From Arenicella chitinivorans (GTDB lineage Bacteria; Pseudomonadota; Gammaproteobacteria; Arenicellales; Arenicellaceae), in NCBI RefSeq assembly GCF_014651515.1, contig NZ_BMXA01000004.1, positions 62,001 to 126,000 on the forward strand: a DNA stretch of 64,000 nt, read 5' to 3'. Under the pieces are notes generated by a model that made no database searches, was not told the origin of the DNA, and saw only the letters and a list, made by a program, of their open reading frames with translations. This document shows positions 1 to 9,008 of the stretch, one piece after another. Positions within the stretch are counted from its first letter, which is position 1. Each line of letters begins with the position of its first letter. The position numbers and the translations under genes were made by a program.

Positions 1-2
1 GG

Positions 3-2036
3 GAAAACCATGGCCAAACGTTGACGACCGACTTCAACCCAGCCGACGATTTTCATGTGTATGCGTTGGAATGGGAGGAAGGTGAAATCCGCTGGTACGT
101 GGATGGCAAACATTATCAAACTCAAACGGCGGAAGGCTGGTACAACTATATTTGGAAAGGGCAAACCGAAGGGTTTGATGTCGCCAACTTTAATGCGCCG
201 TTTGATGAAAAATTCCACTTAATTATGAATCTTGCCACTGGCGGCGACTGGCCTGGCAGCCCAGACACGAACTGGGCTGAGGACCGAGAGTTAGTGGTGG
301 ATTACGTTCGAGTCTATCAATGCAAACCGCGGCGTGGATACTGGTGGTTCGGCCACCGTCCCAACAAGCAAGATTGCGCAACCGTTGATCCGGATGTTGT
401 GGTCAACTCCGACGCTGGTGCACCCGGCGTAAACGACTATCTAATCTATGACGATGGCGTTGAACCAGTCGAACTCGAACACAATGGTGCCAGCGTGACA
501 CAAGCCACTAACCCTGGTAGCTGGGAACTCGACCCAGGCACGGTATTTTTGAACGAAGTCGTGTTGGGCGACGAACGCGGCAACGTGCTTGATGTGCTCT
601 TCAATGGAACCGGCAACGTGTTTTTATCCGCACAGAATATGGACCAAGCGCCCGAGTTCGACACCGGAGTACAGTTGACTGGTGGCGCCGGTTGGACCAA
701 CTATGGTGAAATTGAATTCAAACTGCGCGTGTTGGATGCCGCAGCCGACAGCCAATTCGTAGTGAAACTTGATAGCGGCTGGCCTAATCAGGGCCAGGTC
801 GTGATCGATACCCCACCGAGCGGCGAGTGGCAGCAAGTGAAAGTAAAAGTGTCCGACTTGCTGGCCAACCCGAACCCTGACGGCGGCGGCGTTAACCTGA
901 GCAATATTCAAAACTTGTTTGTACTCGAATACACAGGGACCAACGCCAGCATACAAATCGACGACATTCGTTTGCAATGTGCGATTAATACCGAGCCCGA
1001 AGTTTGGCAGCAAGATCAACTCTGCGGTATGTCACCTAAGGCAGCGCCACTGGTGCCTGTAGGGGACACGCTGGACATTTACAGTAATGGGATCACCTTG
1101 TGGCCGATTTACGACTGTTGTGGTGGTGTCGTAATTGCCGAGATCAACGACAATGGTGATAAGCAATTACAGTTCAGCTACGATAATGACCCCAACACGA
1201 ATACGGTGACATTCTTCCAATCAGCCAGTCCTGCCGACTTGTCGAACTTTGCCGGTGGTACGCTGGAGTTCGATCTTCAGGTCTTGGCTCAACCAGGGAA
1301 TCCAGCCGCAGATCCATGGATGATGAAAGTGGACTGTGTCCATCCGTGCAGTACCGGCGACATTCCATTGAATCAAAGTGTGGAAGGTGTGTTACCACAA
1401 ACCGGCGTATGGCAACACTACACATTTAATATCAACGATCTCGTCGCTCGCGGCTTGAACCTGGCTTCGGTGGACGCCCCATTGGTGATCTTCCCAACTT
1501 GGGGCAGTCAGGATGGCGCAACCTTCAGGCTCGATAACGTTAAATGGACCAAGGGCGACGGTGCTGGCCCGCAATTGGCAACCCTGCCAGTCGATTTTGA
1601 CGACACAAGTCAAATCTACAGCTTCTCTAACTTTGAAGGCGGTGTCGCCGAGGTGGTGGTCAACCCGCTGAGTAATAGTAGCAATGTAAGCGCACAAGTC
1701 GGCCGTATGTTGAAGTACAACGGCGCGGTGTATGCTGGTAGCACGCTAGCACTTGGCGAGTCGATTGATTTCTCACAAGGCACCACGATCACCATGAATG
1801 TGCTGGCGAATCGTTCAGTGCCGGTGTTGTTTAAACTAGAAGGGCTGAATGTCGAACTGAGTCAAACCTACTCCGGTTCTGGGGATTGGGAGCAACTGTC
1901 ATTCGATTTCAGTGCTGTGGCCGGGGCCGGCGCCTCGGGCGTCACCTTAATCTTCGACCTAGGTGTCGCAGGTGATGCAGCCGGCGACCCTGGCAACTGG
2001 ACGTTCTACTTCGACGATATTCAAATCGGAAACTAG
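3..2036 (+). CDS. GH16 beta-glucanase, C-terminal part with three appended beta-sandwich modules (5' truncated by window)
   Basis: The open frame runs from the window edge through an in-frame TTG at 21, so the true start lies upstream. The first ~105 visible residues are the end of a GH16 catalytic domain (ALEWEEGEIRWYVDG, then LIMNLATGGDWPG and VDYVRVYQ, the usual closing strands of laminarinases). The catalytic E-x-D-x-x-E strand is outside the window. Three beta-sandwich modules follow, at about 130-325, 345-520 and 530-677. They have the layout of ExoP-type galactose-binding-like domains (LDVLFNGTGN..., ending in an IDDIRL-type strand), and a similar module follows GH16 in the laminarinase at 17560-20400. 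By family it is a secreted endo-beta-1,3(4)-glucanase. A strong inverted repeat follows the stop codon. The GH16 call is firm; substrate range is inferred. Confidence 0.85.
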   Translation, partial: ENHGQTLTTDFNPADDFHVYALEWEEGEIRWYVDGKHYQTQTAEGWYNYIWKGQTEGFDVANFNAPFDEKFHLIMNLATGGDWPGSPDTNWAEDRELVVDYVRVYQCKPRRGYWWFGHRPNKQDCATVDPDVVVNSDAGAPGVNDYLIYDDGVEPVELEHNGASVTQATNPGSWELDPGTVFLNEVVLGDERGNVLDVLFNGTGNVFLSAQNMDQAPEFDTGVQLTGGAGWTNYGEIEFKLRVLDAAADSQFVVKLDSGWPNQGQVVIDTPPSGEWQQVKVKVSDLLANPNPDGGGVNLSNIQNLFVLEYTGTNASIQIDDIRLQCAINTEPEVWQQDQLCGMSPKAAPLVPVGDTLDIYSNGITLWPIYDCCGGVVIAEINDNGDKQLQFSYDNDPNTNTVTFFQSASPADLSNFAGGTLEFDLQVLAQPGNPAADPWMMKVDCVHPCSTGDIPLNQSVEGVLPQTGVWQHYTFNINDLVARGLNLASVDAPLVIFPTWGSQDGATFRLDNVKWTKGDGAGPQLATLPVDFDDTSQIYSFSNFEGGVAEVVVNPLSNSSNVSAQVGRMLKYNGAVYAGSTLALGESIDFSQGTTITMNVLANRSVPVLFKLEGLNVELSQTYSGSGDWEQLSFDFSAVAGAGASGVTLIFDLGVAGDAAGDPGNWTFYFDDIQIGN

Positions 2037-2058
2037 ACCTCACTCTGCCTTTAATGCG

Positions 2059-2092
2059 TGGCTTCGATCATCGTGCTGGGTGATCGAAGCCA
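2059..2092. terminator. Bidirectional terminator-like hairpin between convergent genes
   Basis: A perfect 12-bp stem (2059-2070 with 2081-2092) and 10-nt loop sit between the GH16 stop at 2036 and the AraC stop at 2095. Only a short T run follows on either strand, so termination strength is uncertain. Confidence 0.6.
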
Positions 2093-2094
2093 GT

Positions 2095-3282
2095 TTACGC
2101 GCTTGAACTCTCCGCGGCCACTTTCTCGAGCTGCTGACTTCGATACTGCGTTGGCGTACAGCCGACCAGCTTCTTAAAAAAGGTGTTATACGTCGCCTTA
2201 CTGTTAAACCCGCAATCTCCTGATATTTCGATCATGGTTTTATGCTTTTGGCTTGGATCCGCCAAGACGCGTTTTGCCTCGTCAATTCGATACGAATTCA
2301 CAAACTCATAGAAGTTGGTCTTAAAGTGATGCTTGATGGTCACCGATAAGGTTCTTGGGTGCATCTCCAACTGATTCGCCAACTGTTCCAGATTCAACAA
2401 ATGCTTCAAATACGGCTTTTCAGTAGCCATATGGGCCTCAATCCGTTTGGTCAAGGCGTCGTCAATCTTATATTTGTCTTCTTCCGTATGCGCTGGCTCC
2501 TCGGTGATATGCCCGTCGAACAAGGTTGAACGTTGCAGACTGAAGAACATCAGCGTAGTGATCAATGCGAAGGTGAGGTAGTTCCCCGCCAATCCGAGAG
2601 AATTAAAGATCGGGTCACTCAAATTTGGTGCAAAGTAGGTGACGATCAACACAATCACCGACCAACCGCGCACGCAGGTGAAAGCGATCACCAAAAAGCT
2701 GAGCCAACCAAAATCGATTTTCTCGATATTCGAATATCGATCTCGGATCTGTCGTCTCGCTTGACGCACGTCAATGACACACAAAACACCGAATGCCACA
2801 CGCAGAATATCGCGTAAACCATTCAGCTTACCCATGATCGATGGCTGCTTAGCGCCCTCTTGTTGCTGCTCTAACAGCAGTAGTTTATCCGCCGTATCCT
2901 GCATATAAAAGGTGATCAAAATATAGACGGCAAATCCGATCGCAGGCAGTAAGTAGACATAGTCCTTACTTGACCACTTAAAGTCTCGATACAAAATCGA
3001 TCGCGTGTACCACAGCAATAGCGGCCCCTCAAGCCACAGACCCAACTCGAATGCATGATAATAATTTGGTGATGCATTCAGCGCGATGTACTTAAAAACT
3101 TCGCCGTAGTTGACCAGGATATGAAACGGGATCGCGACTTGCGCCAAAAAGAAGCCGACCAAAAAATAATCACTGATCTGCCGTTCATGCTTAACGGTCA
3201 AGACCAAAACCACGAACAACAAGCTCTGAAAAGCCGTTGCCAACAGCAGCGTATCGTGAATATTGAAAATAGGAGCCGACAT
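2095..3282 (-). CDS. AraC-family regulator with N-terminal multi-pass membrane domain
   Basis: A 395-residue protein. Residues 1-~245 hold about seven hydrophobic segments (for example LLFVVLVLTV, VYLLPAIGFAVYILI, FALITTLMFFSL). Residues ~285-385 form an AraC/XylS double helix-turn-helix ending in the signature stretch around GFNSKATYNTFFKKLVG. This architecture is common for regulators beside TonB receptor/glycoside hydrolase loci, where the membrane part is thought to sense a small ligand. It is divergent from the TonB receptor at 3635 across a 352-bp gap, so it is a likely regulator of that gene. Family call firm, target inferred. Confidence 0.9.
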   Translation of the reverse strand: MSAPIFNIHDTLLLATAFQSLLFVVLVLTVKHERQISDYFLVGFFLAQVAIPFHILVNYGEVFKYIALNASPNYYHAFELGLWLEGPLLLWYTRSILYRDFKWSSKDYVYLLPAIGFAVYILITFYMQDTADKLLLLEQQQEGAKQPSIMGKLNGLRDILRVAFGVLCVIDVRQARRQIRDRYSNIEKIDFGWLSFLVIAFTCVRGWSVIVLIVTYFAPNLSDPIFNSLGLAGNYLTFALITTLMFFSLQRSTLFDGHITEEPAHTEEDKYKIDDALTKRIEAHMATEKPYLKHLLNLEQLANQLEMHPRTLSVTIKHHFKTNFYEFVNSYRIDEAKRVLADPSQKHKTMIEISGDCGFNSKATYNTFFKKLVGCTPTQYRSQQLEKVAAESSSA

Positions 3283-3634
3283 TGAATCCGATATTTTTAT
3301 AATTATTGTTGGCGTAATTATAGTTGGTCGATCTGATTATGGACAGAATTGGTTCAAGACGGGTGGAATCAGCGTATAAATAACGGAATATGCAGTAACT
3401 TAGTCGCGTCGCCACGGAAATATTCCTAAATTAGCCTGGCATAGATGACGATGTGAATAGCGCAACAGGGTTTGGGCAGGGTCATCGCTCCACCGGGTGG
3501 CTTTTCTACGTACTACATTCGCATCCCATCTTTGTGCTTTACCACTTGTTCTCCACTGTATCTGCACGTGGGCACACGTGACAGTTGAGAAACACAAAAA
3601 TTAGAATATTGTCACTTATAAAGAGAGGATAACC
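3283..3634. promoter_or_regulatory. Divergent intergenic region (AraC regulator / TonB receptor) with paired CACGTG sites
   Basis: No credible gene is seen in these 352 bp. Two CACGTG hexamers lie at 3565-3570 and 3575-3580, exactly 10 bp apart and so on the same helix face, about 55 bp upstream of the receptor start. They are a candidate operator. A GAGAGG Shine-Dalgarno sits just before the ATG at 3635. No clear sigma70 promoter could be assigned by eye. Confidence 0.4.
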
Positions 3635-6505
3635 ATGACTTCATACGTTCTTAACGGCGGCAAGACCAAGCTTGCTTGTGCCGTTTCGTCAGCGCTGTCA
3701 CCGGTCTCAGCATCGCGCTCTGCGATGTTGGGTATGCTGGTGTGTGGTGCGATGATTGCGCCAGGTACGACCTTCGCTCAATCCGACGAACTAGAAACTC
3801 TGGAAGAAATCGTCGTTACCGGCTACCGCAGTAGTTTAGCACGCGCCACTGATTTGAAGCGAAACGCCAGCGGCGTCGTTGACGCGATTTCAGCCGAAGA
3901 TATCGGCGTATTCCCTGACACCAACCTCGCTGAGTCCCTGCAACGTATCACCGGTGTTTCAATCGACCGTTCACGCGGTGAAGGGAGCCAAGTTACGGTT
4001 CGTGGCTTCGGCCCTGAATTTAACCTAGTCACACTGAATGGCCGTCAAATGCCAACTCATAATGGCGATAATCGTTCATTCGATTTTGCAGATTTGGCAT
4101 CCGAGGGTATTGCTGGTGTGCAAGTGTATAAAACGGGTGTTGCCGACGTACCAACTGGCGGTATTGGTTCAACCATTAATATCCAGACTGCACGTCCATT
4201 AGATGCACCAGGCATGAAGTCTGTCGTGTCTTTGAAGGCGGTACACGACACGTCCACCACAAAAGGCGACGACCTGACCCCAGAAGTTTCAGGTATTTAT
4301 AGCAACACATTCGCAGATGACACGATTGGTATCGCCATTGCTGGTAGCTATCAAAAACGTGACAACGGCGTCAACACAGGCACGGTAGGTGACTACAACA
4401 ACTTCCCAGGAACTGCCGACCAAGATTGGGCGGCTGGTACCGCAGCATGGGGCGGCCTACCACGCGATGAGAACCAAATTAATCGTCCAGCGGATTCGGA
4501 TATCTACGCAGTACCACAAAGCGTTGGTTATGAGATCGCCGAGTTCTCGCGTGAGCGTATTAACGGTCAATTAGCTTTGCAATGGCGCCCAAATGACAGC
4601 GTCACAACCACCTTAGACTATTTCTACTCAGAAGTTGATTTTGAGCGTACCTTTAACAATTACTCCGGTTGGTTCAACTTCGCTGGCGTGCAGTCTACGT
4701 ACTCCGACGGTCCGGTTGCTTCACCACTGATCTACACAGAAGTTAACTCTGCAACTGATTTCGCAATGGCTGCAGGTCGCGACGGTACTCGCACTGAGAA
4801 CAACTCTCTGGGCTTGAATGTTGAATGGCAAGTTAACGATAAACTGGCGTTAGAATTTGACTTTCATAGTTCAGAAGCCGAGCGCGGTGCTAGCGGAAAT
4901 AACGGTACAGCGTCGCAATTGGCGATTGCCAGTTTTACCCGTCAACGCACTACGGCGTATCTGAATGGTGAGCTGCCAATCCTTGAGTTGGACTTAACTG
5001 GACCACTTAGCGCCGACGACATGATCGTGACCGGCAGCGTGTTTGATAACGAAGCGGCCAAGATGGAGATTCAACAGCTGTCGGCTGGCGGTGCCTATGA
5101 GTTTACTGACACCACATCAATCGATTTCGGTGTGCAGCTGACTGAGGTAGACAATCGATCGCAATTTTCGAACGTACAACGCGACACCTGGGGCGGCACA
5201 ACTCAAGCTGGTGACATCGCTGACCTGTTAACCCCGGCATCAGCGGCTGACGCCTTTGACCAACTCTCTAACGGAAACGATTCACGTCGTCAAACCCAGT
5301 TCTTCGTGTTTGATATCGACGCGCTGATCGCGCGCACCGAAGCACTTGGTGCCACACAGTCTACCGGCGGTGATTGCGGTACTGGTTTATGCCCTAGCAG
5401 CAACTTCACGACGGACCGTATCACCGAAGAAGATTCCTCCGCAGCATACATCCAGGTTAATCTTGATCGCCAACTTGGGGATATTCCCGTCAGAATCAAA
5501 GCTGGATTACGTTATGAGGAAACCGACGTAGTCTCGCAAGCCTTAGTTCCAGTCTATGCGTCGGTGGTGCAACAAAGCGATAACGAGTTCTCAGCGATTC
5601 AAGCAGTGGATGCCAACGGCGCGGTTGTTCAGGATTTTACCCGTCTAACCGGCGAATACGACTTTATTCTACCCAACTTGGATATCCGGTTTGATTTGAC
5701 CGACAACGTTGTGGCGCGGGCGTCGTATAGCGAAACAATTACACGTCCAAGCTTTGTAGACATCCAAGGCGGCCTGACGATCAATTCTTTGATTCGTGTA
5801 AGCGGTGGTAACGGCAATTCGGGCAACCCGGACCTGGATCCACTGGAGTCTAAAAACATCGACCTGTCTCTCGAGTACTATTTCGGCGGTAGTGATTACG
5901 CGTCGGTTGGCTACTTCAATAAAGACGTTAAAAACTTTATTGGTACGGCGATTTTCCAAGACCAAGTGCTGTTTCCAGGTTTGATTCATCCTGCCACAGG
6001 CGCGCCAGTCACGTTTGACGTAACTGCCCCGGTGAACAATGAAGATTCAAGCATTGATGGTTGGGAAATTGCGGTTCAAAAGACATTTGGCGACAGTGGT
6101 TTTGGTGTAATCGCCAATGCAACGATCGTGAACGGTGATCTGGAGTATGAGCCAACGAGTCTCGACACACAGTTTGTACTTCCAGGCTTAAGCGATTCTG
6201 CGAACCTGATTGGTTTCTATGAGAACGATCGCTTCCAAGCGCGCCTGATGTACAACTGGCGTGATGACTTTTTCAATGGAATCGCCGGTTCAGCAGCGGC
6301 TACACCAGGCCCGGTGAATGTCTCATCCTTTGGTCAATGGGACGTAAATATTCGCTACGTCGTGAGTGATAACTTGACGGTCTTCTTGGAGGGTCTGAAT
6401 ATCACAGAAGAAACAGTACGCACCTATGGTCGTGATGAACTTCAGGTTATTCAAGCGCTGCAAACCGGCGCTCGTTACAACTTGGGCGTGCGCTACGAAT
6501 TCTAA
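3635..6505 (+). CDS. TonB-dependent outer-membrane receptor (Xanthomonas/Caulobacter-type)
   Basis: A 956-residue outer-membrane receptor. An unusually long N-terminal leader ends near residue 48 (TTFAQS). The TonB-box region LEEIVVTGYRSSL follows, then a plug domain with the typical ITGVSIDRSRGEGSQVTVRGFG stretch, and a beta-barrel ending in an aromatic residue (YNLGVRYEF). The plug wording matches the TonB-Xanth-Caul subfamily, which commonly imports oligosaccharides. Its neighbours (GH16 genes, halogenases, SapC, cupins) suggest a beta-glucan oligosaccharide as cargo, which is inference. A GAGAGG ribosome site lies 8-10 nt before the ATG. Three consecutive hairpins follow the stop. Confidence 0.95.
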   Translation: MTSYVLNGGKTKLACAVSSALSPVSASRSAMLGMLVCGAMIAPGTTFAQSDELETLEEIVVTGYRSSLARATDLKRNASGVVDAISAEDIGVFPDTNLAESLQRITGVSIDRSRGEGSQVTVRGFGPEFNLVTLNGRQMPTHNGDNRSFDFADLASEGIAGVQVYKTGVADVPTGGIGSTINIQTARPLDAPGMKSVVSLKAVHDTSTTKGDDLTPEVSGIYSNTFADDTIGIAIAGSYQKRDNGVNTGTVGDYNNFPGTADQDWAAGTAAWGGLPRDENQINRPADSDIYAVPQSVGYEIAEFSRERINGQLALQWRPNDSVTTTLDYFYSEVDFERTFNNYSGWFNFAGVQSTYSDGPVASPLIYTEVNSATDFAMAAGRDGTRTENNSLGLNVEWQVNDKLALEFDFHSSEAERGASGNNGTASQLAIASFTRQRTTAYLNGELPILELDLTGPLSADDMIVTGSVFDNEAAKMEIQQLSAGGAYEFTDTTSIDFGVQLTEVDNRSQFSNVQRDTWGGTTQAGDIADLLTPASAADAFDQLSNGNDSRRQTQFFVFDIDALIARTEALGATQSTGGDCGTGLCPSSNFTTDRITEEDSSAAYIQVNLDRQLGDIPVRIKAGLRYEETDVVSQALVPVYASVVQQSDNEFSAIQAVDANGAVVQDFTRLTGEYDFILPNLDIRFDLTDNVVARASYSETITRPSFVDIQGGLTINSLIRVSGGNGNSGNPDLDPLESKNIDLSLEYYFGGSDYASVGYFNKDVKNFIGTAIFQDQVLFPGLIHPATGAPVTFDVTAPVNNEDSSIDGWEIAVQKTFGDSGFGVIANATIVNGDLEYEPTSLDTQFVLPGLSDSANLIGFYENDRFQARLMYNWRDDFFNGIAGSAAATPGPVNVSSFGQWDVNIRYVVSDNLTVFLEGLNITEETVRTYGRDELQVIQALQTGARYNLGVRYEF

Positions 6506-6517
6506 ACGTACCCTTCT

Positions 6518-6638
6518 GTGGACTGATAAATTGTAATTCAATTTAATCGCGAATCAGTCCACCTTGGCGGCGGGTTTCGACCCGCCGAGAGGATAGCGCC
6601 AAGGTAGGCCCGACTTGCCTCAGCGCTATCCTTTTTTT
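6518..6638 (+). terminator. Three successive hairpins ending in a rho-independent terminator
   Basis: Hairpin 1 has 10-bp arms at 6518-6527 and 6553-6562, with a nested 6-bp stem 6528-6533/6539-6544. Hairpin 2 is an 8-bp GC stem 6568-6575/6580-6587 closed by a TTCG tetraloop. Hairpin 3 has 10-bp arms at 6590-6599 and 6623-6632, followed by a run of T. The last is a standard intrinsic terminator; the first two could protect the receptor mRNA 3' end or limit read-through into the halogenase gene. Confidence 0.85.
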
Positions 6639-6676
6639 TAGTTCTCTTTTTATAACGATTAGCCTATTGTAGCGCT

Positions 6677-8236
6677 ATGCATCAAACCATGAATAAAGTC
6701 GTCATCGTCGGCGGCGGCACCGCAGGCTGGTTGACCGCAGGTGTTTTAGCTGCGCGTTATCAGGCGGGCGAGCACGGTGTTGAGGTGGTTCTGATTGAAT
6801 CACCGGATGTGGCCACAATCGGCGTTGGGGAAGGCACTTGGCCCTCTATGCGTGCCACACTTCAGTCAATTGGCGTGTCCGAAGCTGCGTTTATTCGAGA
6901 ATGCGATGCCAGCTTTAAACAAGGTTCGTGTTTTCAAGGTTGGCGCAATGGCGGCGATAATCGTTACTATCATCCTTTCTCACTACCGCAAGGCTACAGC
7001 GAGCTTAATTTAGCGCCATTTTGGCAACCCCAAGCCGAGCAAATCAGCTTTGCCGATGCCGTTTCACAACAAAGCAGACTGTGTGAACTTGGCCTAGCAC
7101 CCAAACAGGTATCGACGCCGGAATTTGCTTTTATACAGAATTACGGCTACCACCTCGACGCAGGCAAATTCGCCGATTTTTTGACACGACACTGCGTATC
7201 AAAACTTGGCGTCACCCATATTCGCGATCACGTCGTGGATGTGATACCGGACCAGAGCGGCTATATCCAAGAAATCAAAACACAGCAACACGGCGAACTA
7301 CGCGGCGATATGTTCGTCGATTGTACTGGTTTCAGCAGCGTGCTCATCGGGCAGCATTATCAGGTGCCCATGCAGTCCATACAGCCGTATTTATTTAATG
7401 ATCGAGCGCTGGCAGTACAGCTACCGTATACCGACCCCAACGCGCCTATTGCGTCTGCAACGCTGGCCACCGCACATTCGGGCGGTTGGATCTGGGATAT
7501 TGGGTTACCTTCTCGACGCGGAGTAGGTGCGGTATATGCCAGTGACTTTATGCGCGATACCGAGGCAGAAGCGGCATTAATGACGTATCTGAGCAAACAA
7601 GTCGGTGCGACTATTGCGCAACAATTGACACCACGCACCATCAAATTTAACCCTGGTTATCGCGAACGATTCTGGCATAAGAATTGTGTCGCAATTGGAC
7701 TATCTGCCGGCTTCGTTGAGCCGTTAGAAGCTTCCGCGCTGGTGATGGTGGAGTTTGCCGCCAAAATGCTGGCCGAGCAGTTACCTGCAAACCGCGAGAC
7801 CATGATCATCACGGCAAAACAGTTTAATGAGAAATTTAATTATCGCTGGCAGCGTATTGTGGAGTTTCTCAAACTGCACTACGTCTTAAGCCAACGAAAT
7901 GACTCGGAATATTGGTTGGCCCACCGCCAGACTGAAACAGTGCCGGACACCTTGCAAGCATCTCTCGATTTATGGCGCTACCAACCACCCTGGCATCTCG
8001 ATACGCCGTATATCGATGAACTGTTCCCAGCCGCCAGTTATCAATATATTCTGTACGGTATGGGGTTTGTCACTGACACAGAAACACGCCGAATTCGACA
8101 ACATGATGCGATGCAAACGAAAGCACATCAGTTGTTTCGCGAAAATGCCCAACGAACTCAACAACTCGCATCCGGCCTGCCTGACAATCGATCATTGATA
8201 GAACACATCAGGCAGTCAAAATGCGCCACACCATAA
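6677..8236 (+). CDS. Flavin-dependent tryptophan-halogenase family protein
   Basis: A 519-residue protein of the tryptophan halogenase family (FADH2-dependent halogenation of aromatic substrates). The FAD-binding GGGTAGW lies at residues 12-18. A lysine at residue 81 (SFKQG) matches the essential lysine of PrnA-type enzymes, and GFVEPLEAS is the conserved glutamate region. The usual W-x-W-x-I-P motif reads WIWDIG near 273-278, with the final Pro replaced by Gly. It is the first gene after the TonB receptor terminator and overlaps or nearly abuts the SapC gene. These locus-associated halogenases have no proven substrate, so activity on free tryptophan should not be assumed. An alternative ATG lies four codons in. 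Confidence 0.88.
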   Translation: MHQTMNKVVIVGGGTAGWLTAGVLAARYQAGEHGVEVVLIESPDVATIGVGEGTWPSMRATLQSIGVSEAAFIRECDASFKQGSCFQGWRNGGDNRYYHPFSLPQGYSELNLAPFWQPQAEQISFADAVSQQSRLCELGLAPKQVSTPEFAFIQNYGYHLDAGKFADFLTRHCVSKLGVTHIRDHVVDVIPDQSGYIQEIKTQQHGELRGDMFVDCTGFSSVLIGQHYQVPMQSIQPYLFNDRALAVQLPYTDPNAPIASATLATAHSGGWIWDIGLPSRRGVGAVYASDFMRDTEAEAALMTYLSKQVGATIAQQLTPRTIKFNPGYRERFWHKNCVAIGLSAGFVEPLEASALVMVEFAAKMLAEQLPANRETMIITAKQFNEKFNYRWQRIVEFLKLHYVLSQRNDSEYWLAHRQTETVPDTLQASLDLWRYQPPWHLDTPYIDELFPAASYQYILYGMGFVTDTETRRIRQHDAMQTKAHQLFRENAQRTQQLASGLPDNRSLIEHIRQSKCATP

Positions 8237-8265
8237 CAACTAAAACAAACAATACATACAATGCT

Positions 8266-8988
8266 ATGAGCAATTTTGAACTACTCAATCCAGCGCAACA
8301 CAGCGATCTGAAGGTCATCACAGAACGCTCTGCCGACTACGGAGATGCCGTCAATTATGTCATGACGTTTCCGTTTGAATTTCGCAATATTCAGCATTGT
8401 TACCCGATCTTTTTTCAAAAGGATGCCACCAGTAGTGCGTTCTTCCCGATTGCCTTACTCGGTTTTGAGCAGAATGAGAATTTGTTCCTAGATAATCCCG
8501 GCTGGAATGCCCCGTATGTGCCGCTGATGATCCGTCGACAGCCATTTCTGATTGGCTATCAAACCGATGCAAATGATCCGAACCAACGTAATCCAATGGT
8601 ATCCATCGACATGGATAACCCCAGGGTCAACGAAACCGACGGAGAAGCGTTGTTTTTGGAGCACGGCGGCACCAGTGACTTCTTGCAACAAGCCACTGAA
8701 TCACTAGAACTGATCCACCAAGCACATGAACATAGCGCCAAGTTTATGGCGAAACTCGCTGAGCTCGAACTGCTCGAAGCATTTTCGATGACGGTCAAGC
8801 TAAACAACGGCAGTGAAAATCAGCTGTTGGGCTTTTACACCTTGAATGAGGAGAAAGTACAAAACTTGTCAGGTGATGTGTTATCGCAGCTCAACCAACA
8901 AGGTTTTTTGCAGCCGCTTTTTATGGTTATCGCGTCGCACTCCTGTGTGAGCGACTTAGTCGAGCGCAAGAATAAACAAGTGGCATAA
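8266..8988 (+). CDS. SapC family protein
   Basis: A 240-residue cytoplasmic protein matching the SapC family that accompanies TonB receptors and tryptophan halogenases in polysaccharide loci. Features include FELLNPAQHSDLKV at the N-terminus, FPFEFRNIQHCYPIFF and SVDL-like core strands. I chose ATG 8266 (MSNFELL...) because family members start this way. An earlier in-frame ATG at 8221 overlaps the halogenase stop and would add 15 unusual Thr/Asn-rich residues. SapC was named from a surface-layer gene cluster in Campylobacter, but its role in these loci is unknown. It lies 20 bp before the cupin gene, suggesting one transcript. Confidence 0.85.
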   Translation: MSNFELLNPAQHSDLKVITERSADYGDAVNYVMTFPFEFRNIQHCYPIFFQKDATSSAFFPIALLGFEQNENLFLDNPGWNAPYVPLMIRRQPFLIGYQTDANDPNQRNPMVSIDMDNPRVNETDGEALFLEHGGTSDFLQQATESLELIHQAHEHSAKFMAKLAELELLEAFSMTVKLNNGSENQLLGFYTLNEEKVQNLSGDVLSQLNQQGFLQPLFMVIASHSCVSDLVERKNKQVA

Positions 8989-9008
8989 AGCTACCCCAAA
9001 TAGAACCA

